The notes beneath the pieces are model-generated. The model worked only from the letters and a program-made list of their open reading frames with translations, was not told the DNA's origin and did not search any database. From positions 1,674,001 through 1,738,000 of the forward strand of contig OZ244806.1 of assembly GCA_965220075.1 (NCBI GenBank): a stretch of DNA of 64,000 nt, written 5' to 3'. The DNA is from G965220075 sp965220075. GTDB lineage: Bacteria; Chloroflexota; UBA11872. Made by a program: the position numbers and the translations under genes. Each line of letters starts with the position of its first letter. The stretch's first letter is position 1. This document shows positions 34,762-42,968 of this stretch, one piece after another.

Positions 34762-37326
34762 ATGGCAGGCTCCAACGGAAGCCCGATCGTGACGGTCCGC
34801 AGCAGCGCTGTCCGCTCGGCGACGACTGAGCACAGCGTCGCCGTTCCCGCGTACGACCGCGAACGCTTCGAGGACGTTGGCTTCATGACGGCCATGACCC
34901 TCGTGCTGCTTGGCAACTACGCGCAGACCGGACATTTCGGCGGTCCGCTTGCTTACACGCCCTACAACGTCGCGCTGCACCTGGCGGGCGGCGACGACGG
35001 TGGTCTGCGTTACGACTACCGCAATCCCAAGCACCCGTTCAGCGACCGGTTCATGCTCGCCGGCGGTCACAACATCCCGACCGGCTACGCCCTCTGGATG
35101 ATTATGGGCGAGGCGCTTGCGCGGAAGCACGCGGCAACCGGCGATGACCGTTACCACGTGGACCCTGAAATCGCCATGCTGCCGATTGACTGTCTGGGAT
35201 TTCGGCGCGGCGCCGGCGCGCTTGCCACGCTGCTGCGGGAGCATGGTCTCGCCGACGATTCCCGCTTCGCCCAGGCCAAGCTGCGGGGCATCCGCTCCCT
35301 GGCCGGCCACTCCGAGACCACCGACCTCACCAATGACGTGAACGGCGGACCCTCGGGCATCGGCATTGCTACCGCGCCCGGAAAAGCCGCGTTCTGGGAC
35401 TTCGTGGGCGCGCCGCCCTCGCTCAAAGTCATGGCCATGGAGGGCGAGTTCGCGCTTACCTCGGGCCACTCGCAGGAGATGAAAACCCAGGCGGTGGCGC
35501 AGCAGGTTGGCAAGCGCCTGCGCGTGCTGCTCTCCTACAACAACGCGGGTATCGATGACCGTCTGCTTGGCGGAGTGGTCCAGTCGCAATACGACGCCTA
35601 CAGCATCGAGGAGCAATGGAGCGCCTACGGCTGGAATGTCTTCGCGCTGGACAACGGCAACGACTACGACGAGATCCTGGCCGCGTTCAAGACGATGGAG
35701 GACTGGGATCCGGCCGACCGCCGGCCCATGATCGTCGTCGGCCGCACCACCAAGGGATGGTGGCCGGCCGCCGAGAATGGCTTGCTTCCCGGCTTCGGCG
35801 AGCAGCTTGTCAGCTATCACAGCCACCCGTACGAGCTCAAGATGAACGAGCCCTACTTCGTCGCCCTGGCGGAGACCTTCGAGCGCCACTTCGGAGTGCG
35901 CTTCGAGGGGATCCGCGACGGCGCGGTCACCGATGAGCGCGAGCGCCTCATTCAATTCAAGGCCAATATCGATGTAGCGATGTCGGCTCTGGATCGGGGC
36001 GGCTTGGGCGACTGGCTGGCCGACCGGCTGGTCGCGATCGGCGACTCAGTGCCGGACGACCTTCCGCTTCGCATCGACGCCGGCCGCGACCCGTTTCAAG
36101 ACGAGCGGCTCCTGGTGAAGAATCTGCCGGTCGAGCCGCAGCAGCTCGCTGTTACCAATCCGGTCTCCGCCGCGGCGGCCGAGATCGACGTAAGCCTCTT
36201 CAAGCAGCCCGGCGAGGTTGCCGGTACGCGCCGCGCCATTTCCGAGATCATCAAGTGGGTGAACTACGTGACGGATGGCCGCCTGATCACAGTGGCCGCC
36301 GACCTGTCGAGCTCCATCAACGTTGAAAAAGGCGCCCTCTGGGGCCACTACGATCCAGTCGAGAACCCCGCCGGCACGCGCTTCAAGGCCGCCATTCAAG
36401 AGGCGGGCAATGCATCCACCGCTATCGGCCTGGTCAGTCAGAGCGCGTCGCTGGATCCCAAGGTGCACGCGGGCGTGTGGGCGCTGAGCGGATCGTACGG
36501 AGCATTCACCCCACTCATGTACCTGCCGGCGCGGGTCTGGAGCCAGCAGAATCAGGACAGCCCCTTCCGTACGGGCGTGCTTCACATCCTGGCAGGCCAC
36601 TCAGGGCCGGAGACCGCGGCCGACGCGCGTACGCATTTCGGCATCTTCGCGCCGCAGGTGTGGAAGCTGTTCCCGAGGGGGCAGGCTATCCACCTCAGCT
36701 TCTGGGACTACAACGACGCGGCGCCCGCCTACTTTGCCGCCGCCGAGGTAGCCGCCCGCACACCCGAGGTCGGGGTCATCGTGATCGAGGTGGCCAGGCC
36801 GGACTTCCCGGTTGCGGACCGTTCGAGCTTCGCTGATTCCGATCTCAAGGCCGCCGCCAAAGGCTTCTACGTTATTCGCGACTTCGACCCGCGAGCGCCC
36901 AGGCACGGTTACGTCGCGGTGCAGGGTTCCAACTCCACCTTCAACCTCGTGAGCGTGCTCCCGCGGCTGGAAGCAGCCGGGGTAAACGTGAAGGTCGTCG
37001 CGGCCGTGAGCGAGGATCTTTTCGAGCGCCAGCCCGAGTCGTACCGGCGCTCGGTGCTCCCCTCCGGAGCGCTCGACGATCTCATGATCGTGAGCACTGG
37101 AACGCACCGCATGTGGCCGCTGCGTCAGGTTGGGTCTCTTACCGAGGAGTACTCGCTCACCGCCGACTGGCAAGATCGCTGGCTCACTGGCGGCACCGAG
37201 AAAGACGTGATCGCCGAGGCGCACCTCGATCCCGAGTCGATCTTCGCCGGCGTCAAGCGGTTTGCCGACGAGCGCGAGCAGCGTATGGACCGCAGGCGCC
37301 AGGGGTTGAGCCAGAGACAGCCCTAA
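34762..37326 (+). CDS. Transketolase-like thiamine-diphosphate enzyme
   Basis: 854 residues, longer than the usual ~660 of transketolase. N-terminal TPP domain: HFGGPLAYTPYNVALHLAG, LAGGHNIPTGYALWMIMGEAL, and VMAMEGEFALTSGHSQE...VLLSYNNAGID. The latter takes the place of the GDG...NN cofactor motif but reads EGE. The pyrimidine-binding domain (about residues 490-680) has VAADLSSSINVEKGALWG and GVWALSGSYGAFTPLMYLP. A C-terminal domain (about 700-830) follows. It probably moves two-carbon units or decarboxylates a keto acid, but the precise reaction is open. It sits alone near the sugar-enzyme genes. Confidence 0.8.
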   Translation: MAGSNGSPIVTVRSSAVRSATTEHSVAVPAYDRERFEDVGFMTAMTLVLLGNYAQTGHFGGPLAYTPYNVALHLAGGDDGGLRYDYRNPKHPFSDRFMLAGGHNIPTGYALWMIMGEALARKHAATGDDRYHVDPEIAMLPIDCLGFRRGAGALATLLREHGLADDSRFAQAKLRGIRSLAGHSETTDLTNDVNGGPSGIGIATAPGKAAFWDFVGAPPSLKVMAMEGEFALTSGHSQEMKTQAVAQQVGKRLRVLLSYNNAGIDDRLLGGVVQSQYDAYSIEEQWSAYGWNVFALDNGNDYDEILAAFKTMEDWDPADRRPMIVVGRTTKGWWPAAENGLLPGFGEQLVSYHSHPYELKMNEPYFVALAETFERHFGVRFEGIRDGAVTDERERLIQFKANIDVAMSALDRGGLGDWLADRLVAIGDSVPDDLPLRIDAGRDPFQDERLLVKNLPVEPQQLAVTNPVSAAAAEIDVSLFKQPGEVAGTRRAISEIIKWVNYVTDGRLITVAADLSSSINVEKGALWGHYDPVENPAGTRFKAAIQEAGNASTAIGLVSQSASLDPKVHAGVWALSGSYGAFTPLMYLPARVWSQQNQDSPFRTGVLHILAGHSGPETAADARTHFGIFAPQVWKLFPRGQAIHLSFWDYNDAAPAYFAAAEVAARTPEVGVIVIEVARPDFPVADRSSFADSDLKAAAKGFYVIRDFDPRAPRHGYVAVQGSNSTFNLVSVLPRLEAAGVNVKVVAAVSEDLFERQPESYRRSVLPSGALDDLMIVSTGTHRMWPLRQVGSLTEEYSLTADWQDRWLTGGTEKDVIAEAHLDPESIFAGVKRFADEREQRMDRRRQGLSQRQP

Positions 37327-37392
37327 CGCCGCTCCTTCTTGCCGGATGGCAAGCCTGCGGCGCTGAGCGTTTGTTTAGACCCTGCCGCTATA

Positions 37393-37515
37393 GGAGACCT
37401 TTGGGTAACCCCTCGTCATTCCCGCGAACGCGGGAATCTAGGCACCGCCCAACCCGGAACCGCGCAGGGCTCTCCTCGGACATCCTTAGCCTGACCGGGT
37501 TATGCAAACGTCTCC
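37393..37515. mobile_element. 123-bp MITE-like element, copy 1
   Basis: Terminal inverted repeats about 18 bp long: GGAGACCTTTGGGTAACC at the left, and GGTTATGCAAACGTCTCC at the right (reverse complement GGAGACGTTTGCATAACC). In the middle is the palindrome ATTCCCGCGAACGCGGGAAT, a REP-type core. Flanks on both sides read TATA, possibly a target duplication. A second copy of identical length is at 53463-53585. No transposase is encoded. It separates the transketolase and amtB 3' ends, and its central hairpin may act as a two-way terminator. Confidence 0.8.
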
Positions 37516-38726
37516 TATAGCCGGTACGCGCTCTCCCCGTGCTCGGACGCATCGAGGCCGGCCGTCTCGACCTCACGTGGGACCCTGATCCCGATCGTCA
37601 TCTTGAGCGCCCAGAGGATTGCCGCCGTAGCTACGAACGCCCATCCCCAGGTAGCAAGGATCGAGAGAATCTGAATACCGATCTGCTCGAGCCGCGAGAC
37701 GCCGGTGAACACCTCGATCCCGCCGAACCCGACGCCCACGAACAGTCCGGTCGCCAAGGCGCCCCAGGTCCCGCCTACCCCGTGCAGGCCCCAAACCGAC
37801 AGCGAGTCGTCTAGCTTCAGCTTCGGGAGGAACTCGACCGCCAGGTAGCAGAGGAGGCCGGCCACCAGACCGATGAGCACGGCTGGCATCGGGCCCACGT
37901 AGCCTGCGGCCGGGGTGATGCCGACCAGCCCGGCCACGGCGCCGGAGGCCGCCCCAACGACCGACGGCTTGTGTCTAACCCATGCCGCGGCCGTCCACCC
38001 AAGGATGCCCGCCGCCGCCGCGGTGTTGGTGACCACGAATGCGTTCACCGCGTCCCCGCCGATTGCCATCGCCGAGCCGGCATTGAACCCGAACCAGCCG
38101 AACCACAGCAGGCCGGCTCCCAGCACCACCATGGGAATGTTGTGCGGCTCCATCGGCTCCACGCCAAATCCAATGCGTCGGCCAAATATCAAGGCGGCGG
38201 CAAGGGCGGCCACTCCGGTGTTGATGTGGACCACGTTGCCGCCGGCGAAGTCCAGCGCGCCCATATCGTCGATCCATCCGCCGCCCCAGACCCAGTGGGC
38301 GACGGGGGCGTACACGATGGTGACCCACAGCACCACGAACGGCACGTAAGCGCTGAACTTCATACGTTCGGCAAACGCGCCGGCTATGAGCGCCGGCGCA
38401 ATGATGGCGAACATGCCCTGGAAGATCATGAACGCCTGATGGGGCACTTTGTCGGCGTGGGGACCGGGCTCCGCGGCGCTGACATTGTTGAGCCCAAGGA
38501 ACTCGAAGCTTCCGATGAACTTTCCAACGTCGGGGCCAAACGCCAGCGTGTAGCCCCAGAGGACCCACACTATCCCGACGATCCCCATGCTCATCAGACA
38601 CTGCACCACTGTGGCTGCCGCGTTCTTGCTGCGGGTCAGTCCGCCGTAGAACAGCGCCAGTCCGGGCGTCATGAGTAGAACAAGCGCGGAACACACGAGA
38701 ACCCACACGGTATCGGCGGAATTCAT
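37515..38726 (-). CDS. amtB: Ammonium transporter
   Basis: 403 residues, about 11 transmembrane helices. Amt signature and pore residues: GLALFYGGLTRSKN near residue 23, PVAHWVWGGGW, DFAGGNVVHINTG (first twin His), MVVLGAGLLWFGWFGFNAG and LHGVGGTWGALATGLF (second twin His). No glnK/glnB regulator gene is adjacent, which is unusual. The stop codon TAG overlaps the last base of the MITE-like element at its 3' end (CTATAG boundary), so the last residues may come from the insertion event. Confidence 0.95.
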   Translation of the reverse strand: MNSADTVWVLVCSALVLLMTPGLALFYGGLTRSKNAAATVVQCLMSMGIVGIVWVLWGYTLAFGPDVGKFIGSFEFLGLNNVSAAEPGPHADKVPHQAFMIFQGMFAIIAPALIAGAFAERMKFSAYVPFVVLWVTIVYAPVAHWVWGGGWIDDMGALDFAGGNVVHINTGVAALAAALIFGRRIGFGVEPMEPHNIPMVVLGAGLLWFGWFGFNAGSAMAIGGDAVNAFVVTNTAAAAGILGWTAAAWVRHKPSVVGAASGAVAGLVGITPAAGYVGPMPAVLIGLVAGLLCYLAVEFLPKLKLDDSLSVWGLHGVGGTWGALATGLFVGVGFGGIEVFTGVSRLEQIGIQILSILATWGWAFVATAAILWALKMTIGIRVPREVETAGLDASEHGESAYRL

Positions 38727-39011
38727 TGACGCCAGACCTCAACTCTTGCCTGCTCGTCCCACAACCTTGAGCCATGGTGGACTATTGGCATCCAGCCTGT
38801 CACGCGCGCGCTGATCTGGCGGGGTCTCGCGGGCCGGGTCATCGGCGCCTGTAATAGGAGGCGGTTACCCGGTTCGGGCTGCATCGGGTTGCGCGTCGCC
38901 AGTGCATTGATTCCTGCTCTCGCCGGAACCACAACCATCCCGGCGGCTGACGCGGCGGCCGCGCTCGTGCACACTATCGACATGCTTCGACGCTCGCCCT
39001 AGGACCTGCCG

Positions 39012-39995
39012 GTGGCGCTTCCACAGGACCTCGTTGCCGCTATCGATCTCGGCGGCACTAACGTTCGCGCCGCCGTGGTCGATGCGCGTGGCGCGTTGGC
39101 GGGCTTCGTCTCCAATCCGACGGAAGCCGATCGCGGTCCCGAGCACGTGATCCGGCGCGTACTGCACACGCTGGACGCAAGTCTGGCGGCCGCTTCGCAC
39201 CGGCTGTCAGATATGCGCGCGATTGGGGTTGGAGCGCCGGGCCCCTTGGACTGGCGCACTGGTGTGGTGCATCGCTCGCCCAATCTCCCCGGCTGGAGAA
39301 ACGTGCCGCTGGCCGCCCTCCTGCGCGATGCCACCGAGCGCCCCGTCTACGTTGACAACGACGCCAACGGCGCGGCGCTCGCCGAGTTCGCTTACGGCGC
39401 TAACGCGGGCGTCGACAACATGGCCTACATCACGGTGAGCACCGGCGTCGGCGGCGGGCTCATCCTCAACGGCGAGCTGTGGCACGGCGTCTACGGCAGC
39501 GCGGGCGAGATCGGCCACATGACGGTCGACTACAACGGCCCGCAATGCGGCTGCGGTAACGTCGGTGACGTTGAAGCCATCGCGTCAGGACCCCATCTGG
39601 CTGCCTGGGTGGCGGCCCAGATCCGCGCCGGACGCGAGACTTCCCTGGCGGATCGCTTGGATCAGACGGGCGCCCTCAGCGGCCGCGACGTGGTGGAAGC
39701 CGCCCGCGACGGCGATGAGCTCGCCACCCAGGCGCTGCAACGCGCCGGCCGGGCCGTGGGGTTTGCCGTGGTGAACCTCACACACGTCCTCAATCTGGAG
39801 CTGGCGATCGTGGGCGGAGGTATTGCCCGTGCCGGCGAGCTTCTCCTCGACCCCATCCGCCGCACGGTCGAACGGTACGCGCTGCCGGGCACGGCTAGCG
39901 ACCTGCGGGTCGAGCCGTGGAGTCTCCACGAAGACGTGGGCCTGCTGGGCGCCGCCGCGGCGGCCCGACAGCGCATCGCGCGGGCCCGCGGCTGA
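39012..39995 (+). CDS. ROK family sugar kinase (glucokinase-like)
   Basis: 327 residues, GTG start. ATP-dependent sugar kinase: N-terminal AAIDLGGTNVRAAVVDARG (phosphate site), GVGAPGPLDWRTGVVH, VYVDNDANGAALAE (catalytic Asp), VSTGVGGGLILNGE and GSAGEIGHMTV. The zinc motif is CGCGNVGDVEAIASG; the third Cys of the usual C-G-C-G-x-x-G-C-x-E is Asp. It probably phosphorylates glucose or a similar hexose. tRNA-Gly(TCC) follows closely. Confidence 0.88.
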   Translation: MALPQDLVAAIDLGGTNVRAAVVDARGALAGFVSNPTEADRGPEHVIRRVLHTLDASLAAASHRLSDMRAIGVGAPGPLDWRTGVVHRSPNLPGWRNVPLAALLRDATERPVYVDNDANGAALAEFAYGANAGVDNMAYITVSTGVGGGLILNGELWHGVYGSAGEIGHMTVDYNGPQCGCGNVGDVEAIASGPHLAAWVAAQIRAGRETSLADRLDQTGALSGRDVVEAARDGDELATQALQRAGRAVGFAVVNLTHVLNLELAIVGGGIARAGELLLDPIRRTVERYALPGTASDLRVEPWSLHEDVGLLGAAAAARQRIARARG

Positions 39996-40051
39996 AGATG
40001 CGCGCCGGATGTTGGCTCGGCCGCCGCCACAACAGATAATCGAATCGGCAG

Positions 40052-40124
40052 GCGGGGGTAGCTCAGATGGCAGAGCGCTAGCCTTCCAAGCTGGATGTCG
40101 CGGGTTCGAGCCCCGTCCCCCGCT
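40052..40124 (+). tRNA. tRNA-Gly (anticodon TCC)
   Basis: Acceptor GCGGGGG/CCCCCGC, D stem GCTC/GAGC, anticodon stem CTAGC/GCTGG with loop CTTCCAA (anticodon TCC), T stem GCGGG/CCCGT with loop TTCGAGC, discriminator T. CCA is not encoded directly after it. A 7-bp hairpin (GATCGGC/GCCGATC) follows at 40138-40158. Confidence 0.94.
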
Positions 40125-40137
40125 CCTAACAGAAGTG

Positions 40138-40158
40138 GATCGGCCAAATCCGCCGATC
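40138..40158 (+). terminator. Hairpin after tRNA-Gly(TCC)
   Basis: Perfect 7-bp stem GATCGGC/GCCGATC with a 7-base loop, 14 bases past the tRNA. Downstream bases include only GTTT, so termination is plausible but weakly supported. Confidence 0.35.
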
Positions 40159-40284
40159 GGCCGTGTTTCGCGACATCAAGCCTTCCGCCCGTTCGTATCA
40201 CGCCCCCCAACGCTTCGTCACGGTCGCTCCACGCTCGCGCGACGGCTCCATGCGTGGCGCGTCGGGGGATGAGCGGCTCGCGAT

Positions 40285-40356
40285 GGGTCGGTACCCAGTT
40301 GGTAGAGCAGCGGACTCTTGCTCCGATGGCTTTGGGTTCGAGTCCCACCCGGCCCA
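40285..40356 (+). tRNA. tRNA-Lys (anticodon CTT), imperfect
   Basis: Acceptor GGGTCGG/CCGGCCC pairs fully (one G-T). The anticodon loop CTCTTGC has anticodon CTT after the invariant T33, and the CGGACTCTT context is typical of tRNA-Lys(CTT). The D stem is one base short (TACCCAGTTGG instead of TAGCTCAGTTGG) and pairs poorly. The first anticodon-stem pair and one T-stem pair are mismatched. It may be functional but low-scoring, or it may be decaying. Confidence 0.65.
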
Positions 40357-40589
40357 CAAGGTGCACCAATCTACAGTCGTGGCGGGCCGAATCTGTGAAG
40401 TGGGCGACGGAGATCAATGTGTCTCGCCAATGAGAGGTCACGCATGCGCTTCGGAAGCTCACATCGCTCAATTGCGGGCGGTGGACTGGCAGTGCTGCCC
40501 CCCAGGGGCAAGAATGACCGCCGAGGTATCTCTCCAGCGGCAAAGTTCCGCAGGCCGGGATACGGCGCTGCCGGGTTCGGAGTTGGAGC

Positions 40590-40778
40590 GTGCCCAAGGT
40601 TCGCGAGGCTATCCGACTGCTGGAGCGGGAAGGCTGGAGACTGTCGCGGGCACGCGGAAGCCACCGGGTGTTCAAGCACCCCGACAAGCGAGGCATCGTG
40701 GTTGTCGCCGGGAAGCCGAGCGTCGATATTCCGCACGGAACCTGGAGCAGTATCCTCAAGCAGGCTGGCCTGAAGTGA
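40590..40778 (+). CDS. hicA: HicA-type mRNA interferase toxin
   Basis: 62 residues, GTG start. A dsRBD-like fold toxin: PKVREAIRLLEREGWRLSRARGSHRVFKHP with the conserved catalytic His in GSHRVF (about residue 24), then VVVAGKPSVDIPHGTWSSILKQAGL. It cleaves mRNA and is neutralised by HicB, encoded 8 bp downstream. The gap with tRNA-Lys upstream suggests a small mobile or island insertion. Confidence 0.9.
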   Translation: MPKVREAIRLLEREGWRLSRARGSHRVFKHPDKRGIVVVAGKPSVDIPHGTWSSILKQAGLK

Positions 40779-40786
40779 GGAGCGCG

Positions 40787-40990
40787 ATGAAATACGCCGT
40801 CGTGATCGAGCGCGGTCCCACGAGCTATGGGGCGCATGTGCCCGATCTGCCCGGCTGCGTGGCCGCCGGGGAGACCAAGGCAGAGGTGTGCGAGCTGATT
40901 CGTGAGGCTATCGAGCTCTACCTGGAGGCGCTAGAGGAAGATGGCCGTCCCATTCCGGCTCCGCAGGCCTACGAACTGATTGAGGTTTAG
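40787..40990 (+). CDS. hicB: HicB-type antitoxin
   Basis: 67 residues from the ATG at 40787. HicB partial RNase H-like fold: MKYAVVIERGPTSYGAHVPDLPGCVAAGETKAEV, EAIELYLEALEEDGRPIP. A DNA-binding C-terminal domain is absent; this short form is common. The longer upstream frame is not coding. It pairs with the HicA toxin just before it. Confidence 0.9.
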   Translation: MKYAVVIERGPTSYGAHVPDLPGCVAAGETKAEVCELIREAIELYLEALEEDGRPIPAPQAYELIEV

Positions 40991-41042
40991 GCGTCTGAAT
41001 CGCCAAATCGACGGGGACCGTGCGATCCGAACTACGAGCGAA

Positions 41043-41118
41043 GGTCTGATAGCTCGGTCCAAAGAGCGCCAGACTCGGATTGCGGAGGTCGTGGGTTCGA
41101 TGCCCATTCTGTGCCCCA
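41043..41118 (+). pseudogene. Degenerate tRNA relic
   Basis: The D arm (TAGCTC ... GAGC), T arm (GTGGG TTCGATG CCCAT) and 3' end with an encoded CCA are recognisable. The acceptor halves do not pair (GGTCTGA versus TCTGTGC), and the anticodon stem has two mismatches. It resembles an Arg-type tRNA 3' half. It lies after hicAB in a 360-base stretch with no other gene. It could be the far end of an integration event at a tRNA. Confidence 0.5.
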
Positions 41119-41350
41119 CCGACAATCCCGAAGTGACTCGGCCAAGCCAAGAGCTGCATGGGAATCAACGTCAGCGTCGATACGGGACCTCCGCTAACGG
41201 CTGCCTGATACTCGGGCGGCAAAGCGCATGGCGCTGCTGATTCTCCGATCCGGGGGCATACGCTCCCTGCGCACCGGCGCCAACTTCGACATCACCGGCG
41301 GCCGCGCCAACATCGCGTAATTCACGACGGTCCGCTACGCCGCCGCCGCG

Positions 41351-42211
41351 TCAATACTTGATGGCTGGTGTTGGGTCACTGGCCGTCGCGGCAACCACGA
41401 GGTGCGTGGACACGCCGAGCAACGTTGGCTCCTGTTCGACAGCGCGAATCAGATCAAGTAGCTGCGCTCGCTTCGCAGGATCCGACATGCGCCCTTCGAG
41501 ATCGGTGGCGATCAGACCTGGTCCCTGCACCGCGTAGAGCCCCAGTTCGTCGAATCCCACCTCAAGGACCTCGCCCTCAAGCTCCTCGGGACGGTGAAAG
41601 AACGCCGTGGTGAAATAACCGACCCCTGCTGGATGGCCACGATGCTGCCCCTCCTCAAGATCGCGATGCACGATGGGAATGAAGTTCGGGTCATCGATGT
41701 AGCTCTTGATGAGACCGGAGAGTAGTGATGCGAATCGATTGATTGCCTTGGCGACCACCAACCCGCCCGGCTTCAGCACTCGGTGTGCCTCACGTAGCGC
41801 CGACAGCCGGTCGTTTCGGTCCGTGAGGTGGTAGAGAGGCCCCATGAGAAGCACCGCGTCCGCACTGCCATCGCCGTGATCGAGCGAGCGCGCGTCGCCC
41901 AGGCTCGCGCTTGCCAGAGGGCGATCGGGCTGCGACCCGGAAGCCTCTCGCGCCTGCTTCACATGCTTCTCTACGGGGTCGATGAGGTGGACGTCATAGC
42001 CCTGCTCAGCCAGCCAGCACGAATACCTTCCCGGGCCGCCGCCAACGTCAAGCACCACTCTCGGCGGTGCCGGCAGAAACCGCCGGATAAGCTCCTGCAT
42101 CCGGGCAAACTCGAGTTCCCCACCGGCTTTCGCGAGTCGGCCTGCCTCGTCAATCCTCTCGTAATACGAAAGAATCTCCCGGCCATCCGAAGGGACCTGC
42201 CGTCCGGCCAT
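41351..42211 (-). CDS. SAM-dependent methyltransferase
   Basis: 286 residues from the ATG at 42209-42211; an upstream in-frame start is possible. Class I Rossmann methyltransferase: VVLDVGGGPGRYSCWLAEQGYDV (motif I, about residue 57), HLIDPVEKHVKQA, DAVLLMGPLYHLTDR, and a loading step AHRVLKPGGLVV. A C-terminal FHRPEELEGEVLEVGF segment lies near the end. No substrate can be assigned. It is the last gene before the decayed Gmad2 region. Confidence 0.85.
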   Translation of the reverse strand: MAGRQVPSDGREILSYYERIDEAGRLAKAGGELEFARMQELIRRFLPAPPRVVLDVGGGPGRYSCWLAEQGYDVHLIDPVEKHVKQAREASGSQPDRPLASASLGDARSLDHGDGSADAVLLMGPLYHLTDRNDRLSALREAHRVLKPGGLVVAKAINRFASLLSGLIKSYIDDPNFIPIVHRDLEEGQHRGHPAGVGYFTTAFFHRPEELEGEVLEVGFDELGLYAVQGPGLIATDLEGRMSDPAKRAQLLDLIRAVEQEPTLLGVSTHLVVAATASDPTPAIKY

Positions 42212-42294
42212 CACCCATGTGCCTCGTCGTGCAAACGTCGCAACCAGCCAGGTTACTCGGCCCAAGCCATTTCAAGGATTCGCCCAGCGTAGGC

Positions 42295-42661
42295 GTGAGT
42301 GCGCGGTTCCTCCTCGCCCTCGCGTGCTACGACAGCCTGCCTGACATCTCACTGGTGATCGTGAACCCGCCCGTCGGCGGCGCCGAGGCGTCGAGCGGCC
42401 TACGGGTCAGCGGTTGCTCCCGCACCTTCGAGTCGAACGTCCAGTGGCGGCTGCTCGACCGAACAGGCGCAGTGCCGGCGAGCGGCCACACCTCCGGCGG
42501 CGGCATCGACAGGCCTGCCCTCCTTAAAGTTCACCGTCGAGTACGAATCCACCGAGCGGCAGATCGCGCACCTCGAGGTTTTCGAGGAAGACGTCTCCGA
42601 AGGCCAGGGCTACCCACCGCCCCGCGCCGTCGTCCCGCTGGTGATCTCCGCCAGCGGGTAA
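42295..42661 (+). pseudogene. Frameshifted Gmad2-domain secreted protein
   Basis: The first frame reads ...SLVIVNPPVGGAEASSGLRVSGC and ...VQWRLLDRTGAVPASGHTSG. A one-base shift near 42510-42525 moves the match to another frame (KFTVEYESTERQ..., LEVFEEDVSEGQGYPPPRAVVPLVIS) that ends at the TAA at 42659. This pattern fits the Gmad2 immunoglobulin-like domain of spore-germination-type lipoproteins. The start (GTG at 42295) is tentative and no full signal peptide remains. Confidence 0.6.
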
Positions 42662-42968
42662 ACACTGGGGCCGCTGGAACCTCGCACGCCGCAAATGTCG
42701 AGCGATCTCGCGCCCAGCGCGGCGACACCGACTGGAGCCATCGAGGCAGCCACGCGCAAGCCCTCTCACCTGTCGGCCTCTCGGCTGAAACATGCCCACA
42801 CTCAGTCAACAAGATATGCTCCACGCCCTCTACCCGGCATACCTACCAGAGTCGGAGCACATCCCGTGGAAGTCGACCGGCTGGCGGCGGTGCCCGATGA
42901 GTCGAATTGCGAGTGCCTGCTTCGCTAGTATCCGCAGGAATGCTACGTACGACCCATAGGAAGCGCAA
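42662..42968. other. Gap with a 55-codon open frame ending in an in-frame TAG
   Basis: ATG at 42792 opens a short frame (MPTLSQQDMLHALYPAYLPE...) that ends with TAG at 42957-42959, in the same frame as the gene that starts at 42969. The two may once have been one protein of about 200 residues. I see nothing else in this stretch. Confidence 0.35.

Noticed and set aside
40931..41222. Minus-strand frames reading like GIEPTTSAIRVWRS across the tRNA relic
   Set aside because: Such text is typical of translated tRNA sequence, not of a real protein. It supported the relic call instead.
41228..41320. 30-codon frame before the methyltransferase (MALLILRSGGIRSLRTGANF...)
   Set aside because: Too short to support and no similarity I can name. 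It may be the remnant of a lost gene.
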